A stretch of DNA of 64,000 bases from Elusimicrobia bacterium RIFCSPLOWO2_02_FULL_39_32 (lineage in GTDB: Bacteria; Elusimicrobiota; Elusimicrobia; 2-02-FULL-39-32): assembly GCA_001800135.1 (NCBI GenBank), contig MGUU01000022.1, positions 1-64,000 on the forward strand, read 5' to 3'. Under the pieces are notes generated by a model that saw only the letters and a program-made list of their open reading frames with translations, was not told the DNA's origin and did no database searches. Position numbers and translations under genes: made by a program. Positions 47,277 to 56,130 of this stretch are shown here, one piece after another (within the stretch, counting starts at the first letter, position 1; each line of letters opens with the position of its first letter).

Positions 47277-50200
47277 TTAACCGCAGCGGGAATAACCGCA
47301 ATCTTTGCAAACTGCGCAGCCATTTTCAAAAATTAAATTGACTCCGCAATCCGGACATACTCCAACAAAATCTCTTGTAGGACCATACTCTCTTTTAGGA
47401 GGATCTTGAACCATAGGCGCAGGATTTTTAATTTCCGGAGCTGCCTGAGCTTTGTCCGCAAGAGAGGTTTTGGCAAAATCTAATTTTAGCTGCTTAACAA
47501 ATTTTATAGGTTCTGGCAATGTGGAAGCCCGCGGATAAGCTTTTTGCGGATTAAATGAATCTCCATACAAATAGCGTCCTAAAGCAAGAGCGATTCCTTG
47601 AGCCACAGTAGTCACGCAAACCACAGTATCATCTACAGAACGGTCAAACGCCACTTCTCTGGTTCTTACCCTCCACATCTGTTCAATCACTTCTCTGGGA
47701 TCTATGGCTGCTCTTAAAAGCAGGCTGGCCAGCCTGCCAGTGACCTCTGCTTCCGCATCCAAAGATTTTACAAAAACTTCGCAAAGCCCCAGCTCGTCTT
47801 CATTGATGGTCACATAAATTGGACCGCGCGGGGTCTCAATTCTTTCTGTACGGCCTTCAGTGACTTTAGGCCGTTTTCTAGAGGGCAAAGGATGAGCGGA
47901 ACCTGCTCCTCCTGCCTTGGCAAGATTTTCTTTTTCCTTTCTTTTTACTTCCTCATCCGTAATCAAAACCCCTTCTCTGGAACCTTCCCGATAAACTGTA
48001 ATGCCTTTGCATCCCATTTTCCAAGCAAGGAAATAGATTTTTTCCACATCCTCTTCAGTAGAATCCCGGTGAATGTTCACTGTGGATGAAATGGAATGGT
48101 CAATATGCTTTTGAATGGTTGCCTGCATATAGACTCTTTTTTCTGGAGCGATATGGTGAGCTGTAACAAAAAATTCCGGCAGTTGAGAATCGTCTTTTAA
48201 ATTAAATCTTTTCATGTAGCGGTCCACCAAAGGATGATAGACTTTAAAAAATTCCTGACTTAAAGACTCTGAACGCCTCACATAAGAAAGATCAAAGATA
48301 GGTTCAACCCCGCTGGTCGTGCCTGCCAAAGCTGCTCCAGAACCCACTGGGGGCACTGTAAGCACAGCCACATTTCTTAATCCATGAGCCTCCACTCTTT
48401 TTAACACATTTGAATCAAGCCTTTGAATAAATGGGGACTTTAAATGCTGCTCTGAATCATAAAGTTTAAAAACCCCTTTTTCTAGTCCAATGTTCACGCT
48501 CTCATCATAGGCGAAATTTTTGATCCGCTCAAAAAGATGATCCACAAAACTAATCGCTTGATCCGTATCGTACTTTAACCGCATTTGGCAAAGCATGTCG
48601 CCTAAGCCAGTAAAACCAAGACCAATTCTGCGAGAAGAAACTGAAGCTTCAGTTTGAGCTTTTAAAGGATGTTTATCTGCGTTGTAATCTAAAACATTGT
48701 CTAAAAATCTTACGCCATATCGAGCTGCTTTTTCTAAAGCGGTCCAATTCACTCTGGAATTTTCCGTAAATTCTTCTTCCACAAACTTAGAAAGATTAAT
48801 ATTGCCTAAGCAGCAATCCCCATACCCCTCCAATGGAATTTCTCCGCAATTGCCAGTGACAATCCCATTAAAAATTAAGGAATGGTTATAAAACTGAGTT
48901 GCATCATAAACCGCTTCCTCGCCCGCATAAGTAATAGAGCTCACTTTTGCTAAAAATTTCTCTTTTTTTCTGGAGAAACTAAACTTCCTTTCCTTAAACC
49001 ATTGTTGAAACTTCTCACTTTTTTCTTTTTGCAAGAATCCAATCTTTTGCATAAAATAAACTACATTCTCGCCATGCAGCCTTAAACTATAGCACTGACT
49101 AGAAGTGTATTCCCGTTTTTCTCCTGCTCGGGTAGTGTAGAAAAATTTTGACGGCATATTTCTCTTTTCTTGATAAATCCGACAAAAAATTCCAAAATTA
49201 GAAAGTAAAACCTGAATCTCTTTTAAAAAACTCAGATTAATGGAAGTAAGCGAAAGTGCGATCTCATCTTTTTTCCTCTTGCGAGTCCAGACACTGCCAT
49301 CCGCGCTAAAGAGGCCCTGCAAATAGCCGCGCACGCAATCTTTAGTTCCTTGCCATACTAACTCAGGCACTTTTAATTTGGATTCCTTAGAAAAAGAATA
49401 GAGTTCTTTAAAAATTCTGGCTAATCTAACCGACCCAATTCTTATTTTTTTAAGTTCTGGCATTTCTTGAATTGCAAGGGAACTATTTCTTGAAATCCAT
49501 TCCGGATCCCTATCTAAACGAGCATAATCTGCGCTGATCACACTTTCAGCCGCCCTATGCACTTCCTCAATAACTTCCTGGTTCTCATTCCACAATTCAA
49601 TCAGAGCTTTTTTATCGCCAAAAGTGCCGTCTCCAGCGATCAGTCCGGAAACCAAACCAAGCTCGTAATAGCCAGTTTGCCCAAACTGTCCTTCGCCAGA
49701 TTGAATTAAAAGAATTTCTCCTTCCTTAATCTCTTTTAATTTTTTCTTTTCTATATTAAACTTTGTAATGTTTCTTTTTTTCCCATCTTCATAAGAAACA
49801 TGATAAGGTTTAGCCACATAAAACTCATGCCAATCTGTTGCTTTAATTTCATAACCAGCATCTGTTTCCAGTTTATACACTTTTGCTTTATCCGAAGTTT
49901 TAAAGATAGGGGTGCTGGTTGTTGTAGCTGCGCCATAAAGGTCAGATTTACCATCTGTCCTTTTATCTATAGTTACTGTCAATGGTTTCGCTTCCGCGTA
50001 AAGCTCTTTGACTTGAACCAATCCATGTTCAGTATGAATTCTTGTATCGCCAGTTACACAAGGATTAGTGGAAATCACCTCCATGCCATTATATTCTGAG
50101 GTAGATTCTTTTTTAATGGAATCCCAAAAAAGCACTCCAGGCTCTGCCCAGTCTCTTGCGCCTTTAACCAGCTCTTTCCACACTTCCCGAGCCCGCACTT

Positions 50201-51008
50201 TGCGAGTCACCCTGACTTTTTCATTTTCAAAATAAAGCTCAAAATCTTCATCTTTTTCAACCGCTTTCATTAAAGCATCTGATACCCTTACGGAAATATT
50301 GGCAAAACGCACGGTTCTTAAATCTCTTTTCACCCGCACAAAGTCCAGAATGTCTGGATGAGAATCGCGCGTGGTAATCATCAAAGCGCCTCTTCTGCCA
50401 GATTGGCCAATGGTGCCTGTAGTCAAAGAAAATAGATCCATAAAAGAAACTGAACCCGTGCTGGTCAATGCCGCGTTATTGACCCGAGCGCCTTTTGGAC
50501 GCAAAATAGAAATGTCAGTGCCCACTCCACCGCCATAGGAATAGGTTCTAGCCGCTTCTTTCATCCAATCAAAAATAGCTTCCAACCGATCCTCTTTTAC
50601 AGGGATCACATAACAATTTAATAAGGTAACGTTTCTTGGGTTGCCAGCTCCAAAAAGAATCCTTCCTCCTGGAATAAATCTAAAATCTGATAAAAGCCAA
50701 TAAAATTTTTCTTGCCATTCATTTCTTAACGCTTCATTCTCTTCTACGCTGGCCAGCTCCCTAGCCACTCTTTGCCACATCTCCACCGGTGTTTTTTCTA
50801 CGACCCGGCCGCTTCTATCGCGGAGAGCATATTTGTCTAAAAAGACTCTGCATCTTAAAATATCGTCATTAAAAAATTCTTTTGTTTCTTGAGTTAACGG
50901 AGCTGGAGTTAAAGCCACTTCTTCTTCTAATGGGAGATTGGGAACTGATGGGCTCACTTCCTCTGAACTGTTACTAGAATTTACCCTGCCTTCTAAGGGT
51001 GGATTCAT
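47277..51008 (-). CDS. nrdJ: Class II ribonucleotide reductase, intein-containing
   Basis: 1,243 residues from the ATG at 51008 (AAGGAGG 11 nt upstream; an ATG 11 codons earlier is open). Extein landmarks: LNCYVIPV (redox Cys), [14 protein letters not shown], the catalytic N-P-C-G-E site, and a C-terminal zinc ribbon (CPDCG...CAVCKDCG). Removing the 404-residue intein leaves about 839 residues, normal for B12-dependent NrdJ. It makes dNDPs or dNTPs using adenosylcobalamin and needs no oxygen. NrdR and NrdR boxes upstream indicate repression when dATP is plentiful. Confidence 0.96.
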   Translation of the reverse strand: MNPPLEGRVNSSNSSEEVSPSVPNLPLEEEVALTPAPLTQETKEFFNDDILRCRVFLDKYALRDRSGRVVEKTPVEMWQRVARELASVEENEALRNEWQEKFYWLLSDFRFIPGGRILFGAGNPRNVTLLNCYVIPVKEDRLEAIFDWMKEAARTYSYGGGVGTDISILRPKGARVNNAALTSTGSVSFMDLFSLTTGTIGQSGRRGALMITTRDSHPDILDFVRVKRDLRTVRFANISVRVSDALMKAVEKDEDFELYFENEKVRVTRKVRAREVWKELVKGARDWAEPGVLFWDSIKKESTSEYNGMEVISTNPCVTGDTRIHTEHGLVQVKELYAEAKPLTVTIDKRTDGKSDLYGAATTTSTPIFKTSDKAKVYKLETDAGYEIKATDWHEFYVAKPYHVSYEDGKKRNITKFNIEKKKLKEIKEGEILLIQSGEGQFGQTGYYELGLVSGLIAGDGTFGDKKALIELWNENQEVIEEVHRAAESVISADYARLDRDPEWISRNSSLAIQEMPELKKIRIGSVRLARIFKELYSFSKESKLKVPELVWQGTKDCVRGYLQGLFSADGSVWTRKRKKDEIALSLTSINLSFLKEIQVLLSNFGIFCRIYQEKRNMPSKFFYTTRAGEKREYTSSQCYSLRLHGENVVYFMQKIGFLQKEKSEKFQQWFKERKFSFSRKKEKFLAKVSSITYAGEEAVYDATQFYNHSLIFNGIVTGNCGEIPLEGYGDCCLGNINLSKFVEEEFTENSRVNWTALEKAARYGVRFLDNVLDYNADKHPLKAQTEASVSSRRIGLGFTGLGDMLCQMRLKYDTDQAISFVDHLFERIKNFAYDESVNIGLEKGVFKLYDSEQHLKSPFIQRLDSNVLKRVEAHGLRNVAVLTVPPVGSGAALAGTTSGVEPIFDLSYVRRSESLSQEFFKVYHPLVDRYMKRFNLKDDSQLPEFFVTAHHIAPEKRVYMQATIQKHIDHSISSTVNIHRDSTEEDVEKIYFLAWKMGCKGITVYREGSREGVLITDEEVKRKEKENLAKAGGAGSAHPLPSRKRPKVTEGRTERIETPRGPIYVTINEDELGLCEVFVKSLDAEAEVTGRLASLLLRAAIDPREVIEQMWRVRTREVAFDRSVDDTVVCVTTVAQGIALALGRYLYGDSFNPQKAYPRASTLPEPIKFVKQLKLDFAKTSLADKAQAAPEIKNPAPMVQDPPKREYGPTRDFVGVCPDCGVNLIFENGCAVCKDCGYSRCG
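48849..50060 (-). other. Intein in NrdJ with DOD-type homing endonuclease
   Basis: 404 residues, from Cys ([16 protein letters not shown], block A) to Asn (NGIVTGN, block G), with the next extein residue Cys in CGEIPLE. Block B is [18 protein letters not shown]. Two LAGLIDADG-type motifs ([12 protein letters not shown] and [12 protein letters not shown]) mark an endonuclease domain, and [16 protein letters not shown] is block F. The residue before the terminal Asn is Gly, where most inteins have His. All other splicing residues are intact, so it should be active. Confidence 0.95.
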
Positions 51009-51030
51009 AAGCGTTTTTTCCTCCTTGAAA

Positions 51031-51543
51031 TTAATTGGCAATCTTTAATTTTGAAATTTTTGATGGCACAGCTTTGGAAAGAGCGTTTTTCTCCTTTCTA
51101 TTTTTTAATTTATCAATCTCTTCTAAAAAAGAATTGACGTCGGAAAAATTTCTATAAACAGAAGCAAATCTTACATAAGCGACCTGATCAATCGCATGCA
51201 ATTTTTCCATCACCTTTTCTCCAATCACTTTTGAAGAAATTTCCATCACATAATCCTTTAACTCATACTCCACTTCCGCCACAATCAGGTCTATCGTGTC
51301 CATAGAGATCGGCCTTTTTTCACAAGCGCGCAAAATCCCTTGGCGCAATTTAGCTCTGTCATAAGGTTCTCGGCGCTGATCTGATTTTACAACCATTAAA
51401 GGCATCTCTTCTAGCCGCTCGTAAGTGGTAAAACGTTTGTGACAATTCTTGCAGATCCTTCTGCGCCGAATTACGCTTGCGGATTCAAGAGGTCTTGAAT
51501 CTAAAACTGAATCGTTAGAATGGCGACAAAAAGGGCATCTCAT
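51031..51543 (-). CDS. nrdR: Transcriptional repressor NrdR
   Basis: 170 residues. Four-cysteine zinc finger MRCPFCRHSNDSVLDSR and RRRICKNCHKRFTTYERLE, then the ATP-cone (VVKSDQRREPYDRAKLRQG). A Lys-rich tail follows residue 150. NrdR senses ATP/dATP and represses ribonucleotide reductase genes through tandem NrdR boxes, which are present in its own promoter. It lies directly upstream of nrdJ. Confidence 0.97.
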   Translation of the reverse strand: MRCPFCRHSNDSVLDSRPLESASVIRRRRICKNCHKRFTTYERLEEMPLMVVKSDQRREPYDRAKLRQGILRACEKRPISMDTIDLIVAEVEYELKDYVMEISSKVIGEKVMEKLHAIDQVAYVRFASVYRNFSDVNSFLEEIDKLKNRKEKNALSKAVPSKISKLKIAN

Positions 51544-51704
51544 ATTAATATATTGAACTCTCTAATAGCATGACATCATCTATAGGCGCTGCCTCTTTGC
51601 TTTTGGCGCTTTAGCAGCTATAAGATCAAACTTTTTTAAGACAACAATTTGCAACTTTAATAAACATGAAGAATGTTAGACTGGAATGAAAAAGAACTTT
51701 TTCA

Positions 51705-51757
51705 CTACCACAGATTGTGTTAATTGGATTCTAACATCTATATGTAGAGTTGTCAAG
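51705..51757 (-). promoter_or_regulatory. nrdR-nrdJ promoter with two NrdR boxes
   Basis: Minus-strand TTGACA (51752-51757), 17-nt spacer and TAGAAT (51729-51734). One NrdR-like box (ACTCTACATATAGATG, 51736-51751) fills the spacer; a second (ACACAATCTGTGGTAG, 51705-51720) lies at or just after the start. Each matches the 16-base consensus at about 11 positions and they are 31 bp apart, three helical turns, as NrdR requires. Confidence 0.85.
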
Positions 51758-51794
51758 GTTTGATTTTCCCTCTTAAAAATAGAAAAAATGATCT

Positions 51795-51823
51795 TTGTTT
51801 TCCTGCAAAGAAATAGGTATAAT
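51795..51823 (+). promoter_or_regulatory. Promoter of the thyX-like gene
   Basis: TTGTTT (51795-51800), a 17-nt spacer and a perfect TATAAT (51818-51823); the start near 51831 leaves a leader of about 26 nt. It is divergent from the nrdR promoter, 38 bp away. The remainder of 51544-51704 is untranslated nrdR leader with no gene. Confidence 0.7.
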
Positions 51824-51856
51824 AAACTCTCGCCTGAAAAATAAAATAAATTTCCA

Positions 51857-53458
51857 ATGAAAATAAATCTAGAAAATTTAAGTGAATGTGGAAAACTTTC
51901 TAACCAATTTTTTCCTGAACCCAGGGTTCTTTTGATCAATGCTTTTCAAGTTCCTTATGATAATTCGGTGGCTACTGCCAGAACCTGCTACTCCTCTAAG
52001 GTTATTTACGCGGAAGATGTATCAAAAGATGAAAGCGCAAAAGCCCAACGCGATACCATTGCAAAAAGCACCTACCTCGCTGGCCATCACACCACTTTAC
52101 AGCACGCCACATTTCAATTTGTACTTGAACGGGTAAGCCGTCAGATGATATGGAGTTTTCTCCACAGCCATCCATTTTATAACAGCGAACAGGTGAGCCA
52201 GCGCTATGTGGCTGTAGCTCCTGTAAATTTTGCTAAACCTCCCATGGATGAAGCTGAAAAAGAAGAATATTTAAAGACCATCCAAATCAGCATGGCCGCG
52301 TATGAAAAACTGCAAGTTCTGCTTAAACCCACAGTAGAAAAAGAATATCTAAAAATATTTTCAAATAGGAACTTACTAGAAAAAAAATGGCAGTCTGCGA
52401 TTAAAAAAAGATGCCAGGAAATTGCGCGTTATGTTTTGCCATTAGCCACGCACGCGCATCTTTATCACACCATTTCTGCTTTGACTCTTCTGCGCTATTT
52501 AAGACTCTGCCAAATTTTTGACGCGCCTTTAGAACAAAAAATAGTTGTTTTTAAAATGTGTGAAGAGGTGAAAAAATGGGATCCTGAATTTTTTAAAAAC
52601 GCGGAAGATCCCATGCCTTTAGAAAAAACTCCGGAATACCAATATTTTCTTGACCAAAATGAACAAATCAATCCTCATGTGGAAAATTTTAAAAAAGAAT
52701 TTGATGAGTCTTTAGAGTCTTATTCCTCTAAACTCACAGATTACAAAGTGAATGCTGAAAAAAGCATGGCTAATGCGGTCAGGGCGATCCTTGGTCAAAC
52801 ATCCAAAAATTTAGAAGATTCTAAAGCGATAGATTTGGCGCTTAACCCAGAGAAAAACCATTATCTCGCGGAAACTTTAAATTTGAACCACCATGCAAAA
52901 TTGAGCCGTGCCCTGATCCATCCCCATTTTACTTTTAGAAAAAAAATATCCCATACCGCGGATTCCCAAGACCAAAGACACCGCACTGTGCCCGGTTCAA
53001 GGCCAATTCTCTCCAAACATTTCTCTTCCACCCCAGACTATATTATTCCACAATTGATTGAAATCGCCCCAGAGGCTCACGAATTTTACACACAAACTAT
53101 TGGAGAAATTTGGAAACAGATAAATAAGCTTTTAAACCAAAACCTTAACATGGAGTATGCGCTTTATCTATTGCCCAACGCATTCCCTATTCGCTTTGAA
53201 GAGTCTGGAAGTTTAATTGATTTTCACCATAAATGGACTCATCGGCTCTGTTACACTGCCCAAGAAGAGATTTGGAAAAACTGTTTAGAAGAAACCACGC
53301 AGGTTCAAGAGCTTTTTCCAAATATTGGAAAATATCTTTTTGCGCCCTGCGCTTTAAGGAAATATGCTAGTCGGAAACCTTTCTGCCCGGAAGGGGATAG
53401 GTTCTGCGGCGTGCCTGTCTGGACGCTCAATCTTAATCAATATCAAAGGATCCTATAA
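51857..53458 (+). CDS. Tandem ThyX-like flavin-dependent thymidylate synthase
   Basis: 533 residues, about twice the usual ThyX. The N-terminal half (about 25-230) has SRQMIWSFLHSHPFYNSEQ then VSQRY, aligned to the ThyX motif but lacking the RHR triad (W-S-F instead), and retains ARYVLP. The C-terminal half (about 330-475) has DQRHRTVPGSRP with RHR, and HRLCYTAQEEI like the ThyX AQ-EI end motif. ThyX methylates dUMP with FAD and methylene-THF. Motif sharing between halves suggests a pseudo-dimer in one chain. It sits with dcd, nrdJ and purA, fitting a dTMP role. Activity is inferred. Confidence 0.8.
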   Translation: MKINLENLSECGKLSNQFFPEPRVLLINAFQVPYDNSVATARTCYSSKVIYAEDVSKDESAKAQRDTIAKSTYLAGHHTTLQHATFQFVLERVSRQMIWSFLHSHPFYNSEQVSQRYVAVAPVNFAKPPMDEAEKEEYLKTIQISMAAYEKLQVLLKPTVEKEYLKIFSNRNLLEKKWQSAIKKRCQEIARYVLPLATHAHLYHTISALTLLRYLRLCQIFDAPLEQKIVVFKMCEEVKKWDPEFFKNAEDPMPLEKTPEYQYFLDQNEQINPHVENFKKEFDESLESYSSKLTDYKVNAEKSMANAVRAILGQTSKNLEDSKAIDLALNPEKNHYLAETLNLNHHAKLSRALIHPHFTFRKKISHTADSQDQRHRTVPGSRPILSKHFSSTPDYIIPQLIEIAPEAHEFYTQTIGEIWKQINKLLNQNLNMEYALYLLPNAFPIRFEESGSLIDFHHKWTHRLCYTAQEEIWKNCLEETTQVQELFPNIGKYLFAPCALRKYASRKPFCPEGDRFCGVPVWTLNLNQYQRIL

Positions 53459-53459
53459 T

Positions 53460-54755
53460 ATGCCAAGCATTGTTGTAGTTGGAACTCAGTGGGGAGATGA
53501 AGGCAAAGGAAAAATTGTCCACCTCCTAGGAAAAGAAGCGGACATGATTGTCCGTTACCAAGGAGGGCCAAACGCAGGGCACACGGTTGTTTTTGACGAT
53601 AAACTTTTTGTGCTGCATCTGATTCCAGCAGGGATTCTAATCCCTAAAAAAATCTGCATTATTGCCAATGGAGTGGTGGTGGATCCTCTTGCGCTCCATG
53701 AAGAAGTAAAACTGCTTGAAGAAAGAAAAATTAAAGTTGAAGGAAGGCTGTTTATTTCTGAACTGGCGCACCTTATTTTACCTTATCACAAAATTTTGGA
53801 TGTCGCTAAAGAAGAATCAAAAAAAGGGGAAACTAAAATTGGAACCACGCGTAAAGGCATTGGCCCTGCCTACGCAGATAAAGTAGAGCGGGTTGGGATC
53901 CGTTTAGCCGATTATTTAGAAGAAGATACTTTTAAAGAACTTCTGGAACAAAATTTAAAATTAAAAAAAGAATATTTAGGGAGTCCCTCTCAGATTGAAG
54001 AGCTTAAAAATCAAATTCTTACCCAAGCGAGCTCTTTAAGACCTTTTTTAAAAAAATTCGCGTGCGATAGTTCTTTAGATCTTAATTTGGCTTTAAAAAA
54101 AGGGAAGAAAATAATTTTTGAAAGCGCTCAAGGCACAATGCTGGATATTGATTTTGGAACCTACCCTTATGTAACCTCCTCTAACCCTATTGCTGGAGCC
54201 GTAGGTTCAGATTGCGGCATTGGTCCAAACAAAATTGGCTCTGTGTTAGGCATTGTAAAAGCCTATACCACCAGAGTTGGGGAAGGACCTTTTCCTACAG
54301 AATTAGAAGATGAAGTAGGAAAAAAATTAAGAGAGGTGGGAAAAGAATTTGGCGCTACCACAGGCAGGCCCAGGCGATGCGGCTGGTTTGACGCTTTAGT
54401 GGTTCAAAGATCTGTAAGCGTCAATGGCATAGAAAAATTAGCATTAACCAAACTGGATGTGCTTCAAGGAATGTACCCTTTAAAAGTTTGCATTGCCTAT
54501 GAACACCATGGCAGAATCCTAAAACATTTTCCCAATTCAAGAAAAGTATTGCAGGAATCTAAGCCTATTTACAAAACTTTAAATGGTTTTGGCGAGATCG
54601 GCAAATCTGTTCGGCGTTTTAAAGATCTGCCTCTTCCAGCGCAAAAATATGTTCGATTTTTAGAAAAGATTTCCGGAGCAAAAATCTCTTTTGTCTCTTT
54701 AGGTCGCAGCCGCGATGAAACGATCCGAATCTCCAAAACCTCTCTTTGGAACTAA
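53460..54755 (+). CDS. purA: Adenylosuccinate synthetase
   Basis: 431 residues from the ATG at 53460, one base after the thyX-like stop; a longer frame from 53364 lies inside that gene and is rejected. N-terminal VVVGTQWGDEGKGKIVHLL (GTP P-loop and catalytic Asp), GPNAGHTV and GTTRKGIGPAY. It converts IMP plus aspartate to adenylosuccinate, feeding PurB at 29 kb. Confidence 0.98.
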   Translation: MPSIVVVGTQWGDEGKGKIVHLLGKEADMIVRYQGGPNAGHTVVFDDKLFVLHLIPAGILIPKKICIIANGVVVDPLALHEEVKLLEERKIKVEGRLFISELAHLILPYHKILDVAKEESKKGETKIGTTRKGIGPAYADKVERVGIRLADYLEEDTFKELLEQNLKLKKEYLGSPSQIEELKNQILTQASSLRPFLKKFACDSSLDLNLALKKGKKIIFESAQGTMLDIDFGTYPYVTSSNPIAGAVGSDCGIGPNKIGSVLGIVKAYTTRVGEGPFPTELEDEVGKKLREVGKEFGATTGRPRRCGWFDALVVQRSVSVNGIEKLALTKLDVLQGMYPLKVCIAYEHHGRILKHFPNSRKVLQESKPIYKTLNGFGEIGKSVRRFKDLPLPAQKYVRFLEKISGAKISFVSLGRSRDETIRISKTSLWN

Positions 54756-54789
54756 GAATCCTAGTGTGGTGTAACCACAAAAAAACTCC

Positions 54790-56130
54790 TTACACCTTCC
54801 ATTCCCGCACACCGTTTCTTCCGGACTCTTTTGCCTGATACAGGGCATGGTCTGCTCGTTGGATCAGCTCTTCTGCTAAAGGAGCCTCTGGCAAATAGTG
54901 CGCTACCCCAATACTGACTGTAATTTTTATGGTCACGCCTTCAGAAATTTCAATCGCGCTATTTTCAATAGCAGATCGCAAATGTTCCGCGGTTGCAAGC
55001 ACCACCTCTTGCGGAGCAAGGCCAATTAAAAGAGCAAACTCTTCACCTCCATAACGGCAAATATTAACTCCATGGTGAACATTACTCTTAAGGATTTCCG
55101 CTATTTTTTTTAAAACCATGTCTCCGGCAAGATGACCATACCGATCGTTGACTAATTTAAAATGATCTAAATCCAACATCAGCAAAGAAAAAGAGGTGCC
55201 GTATCGTTTAGTAAAACTAATCTCTTCGCTTAAACGTTCCAGAAAAACCCTTCTTAAATAAAGGTTCGTTAAGCCATCCCTTCTGCTCCGCTCCACAATT
55301 TTTCTATAAAGATGAATTTTATGAAAGCCTAGTCCTAACAATTGCACGGCAAAAGAAACTTTATCTAAAAAATCGTCACTGACAGAACCCTCTAAAAGAA
55401 AAAACAATAAACCATGGGCTCTGCCTTGCCACCGCACTGGGGAACCTACCAAATAAAGGTCTTCTGTTTTTTTGCCATCCAGATATACTTCTGTTTTCAG
55501 AATGCGGTCTAAGGGGGTAAAAATACGGTCTTCTGAACGATTCAAATTTAAAGGAAGAAGCTGTAAAATCTTGTTCCAACCCTCCTGATCCAAAAACCCC
55601 TTGGCAAAAAATGATTTCCAAATTTTTTCATCTTTAGATACGTCTAACTCTGGCTCAAGATCTGGGTTTGTGGCAAAACCATAACCCAATAAATTTTTTT
55701 CAAAGGAAAAAATAGAGTTTAAATCCTCTAAAATAGGAACTTCTTCCATATAACTCACAAGGCTCTTTGCAAAAAGGTAACGTTTAGAGATTTGTTCAGC
55801 TTCTTCCTGCAGTTTTTTTCTCTGAGATTCTAATTTTTCACATTCCAACTGCTTCTTGGATAGTTCAGCCTGTAAATATAGCTGCCTTTGCAAAGAATTG
55901 CTCACTGCCTCTTGCACTTCTCTTTTCAAAGGATACTGAAAAAGTCCGGCAGCTATAAAAAGAACCGCATTTAAAAATCCGGCAACCATAAAATTGTTTC
56001 TAAAGCCCAAAAGAATAGAAAATGCTGAAAGAAAAATTGCCAAAAGTATGCCTCTCTTCCCCTTACCTTTAAAAGGGAGAACTAAAGGCAAAATAGAAAG
56101 AAGCGGAAAAAGAGCAAAACTGTTCATCAT
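54790..56130 (-). CDS. Diguanylate cyclase without an I-site
   Basis: 446 residues. N-terminal hydrophobic segments (about 5-65), a coiled coil (about 80-120), a GAF-like sensory middle, and a GGDEF domain with RYGGEEFALLIG near residue 375. The usual RxxD inhibition site five residues before GGEEF is replaced by HHGV, so product feedback is probably absent. It makes c-di-GMP at the membrane. Its start overlaps the stop of the upstream paralogue by 4 nt. Confidence 0.9.
   Translation of the reverse strand: MMNSFALFPLLSILPLVLPFKGKGKRGILLAIFLSAFSILLGFRNNFMVAGFLNAVLFIAAGLFQYPLKREVQEAVSNSLQRQLYLQAELSKKQLECEKLESQRKKLQEEAEQISKRYLFAKSLVSYMEEVPILEDLNSIFSFEKNLLGYGFATNPDLEPELDVSKDEKIWKSFFAKGFLDQEGWNKILQLLPLNLNRSEDRIFTPLDRILKTEVYLDGKKTEDLYLVGSPVRWQGRAHGLLFFLLEGSVSDDFLDKVSFAVQLLGLGFHKIHLYRKIVERSRRDGLTNLYLRRVFLERLSEEISFTKRYGTSFSLLMLDLDHFKLVNDRYGHLAGDMVLKKIAEILKSNVHHGVNICRYGGEEFALLIGLAPQEVVLATAEHLRSAIENSAIEISEGVTIKITVSIGVAHYLPEAPLAEELIQRADHALYQAKESGRNGVREWKV

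Noticed and set aside
53364..53459. 32-codon N-terminal extension of purA
   Set aside because: It lies inside the thyX-like gene; the family-typical start MPSIVVVGTQWGDEG is at 53460 right after the upstream stop.
54763..54785. Small TGTGGT/ACCACA hairpin between purA and the diguanylate cyclase gene
   Set aside because: The stem is only 6 bp, and the A/T run is on the wrong side for a terminator of either converging gene.
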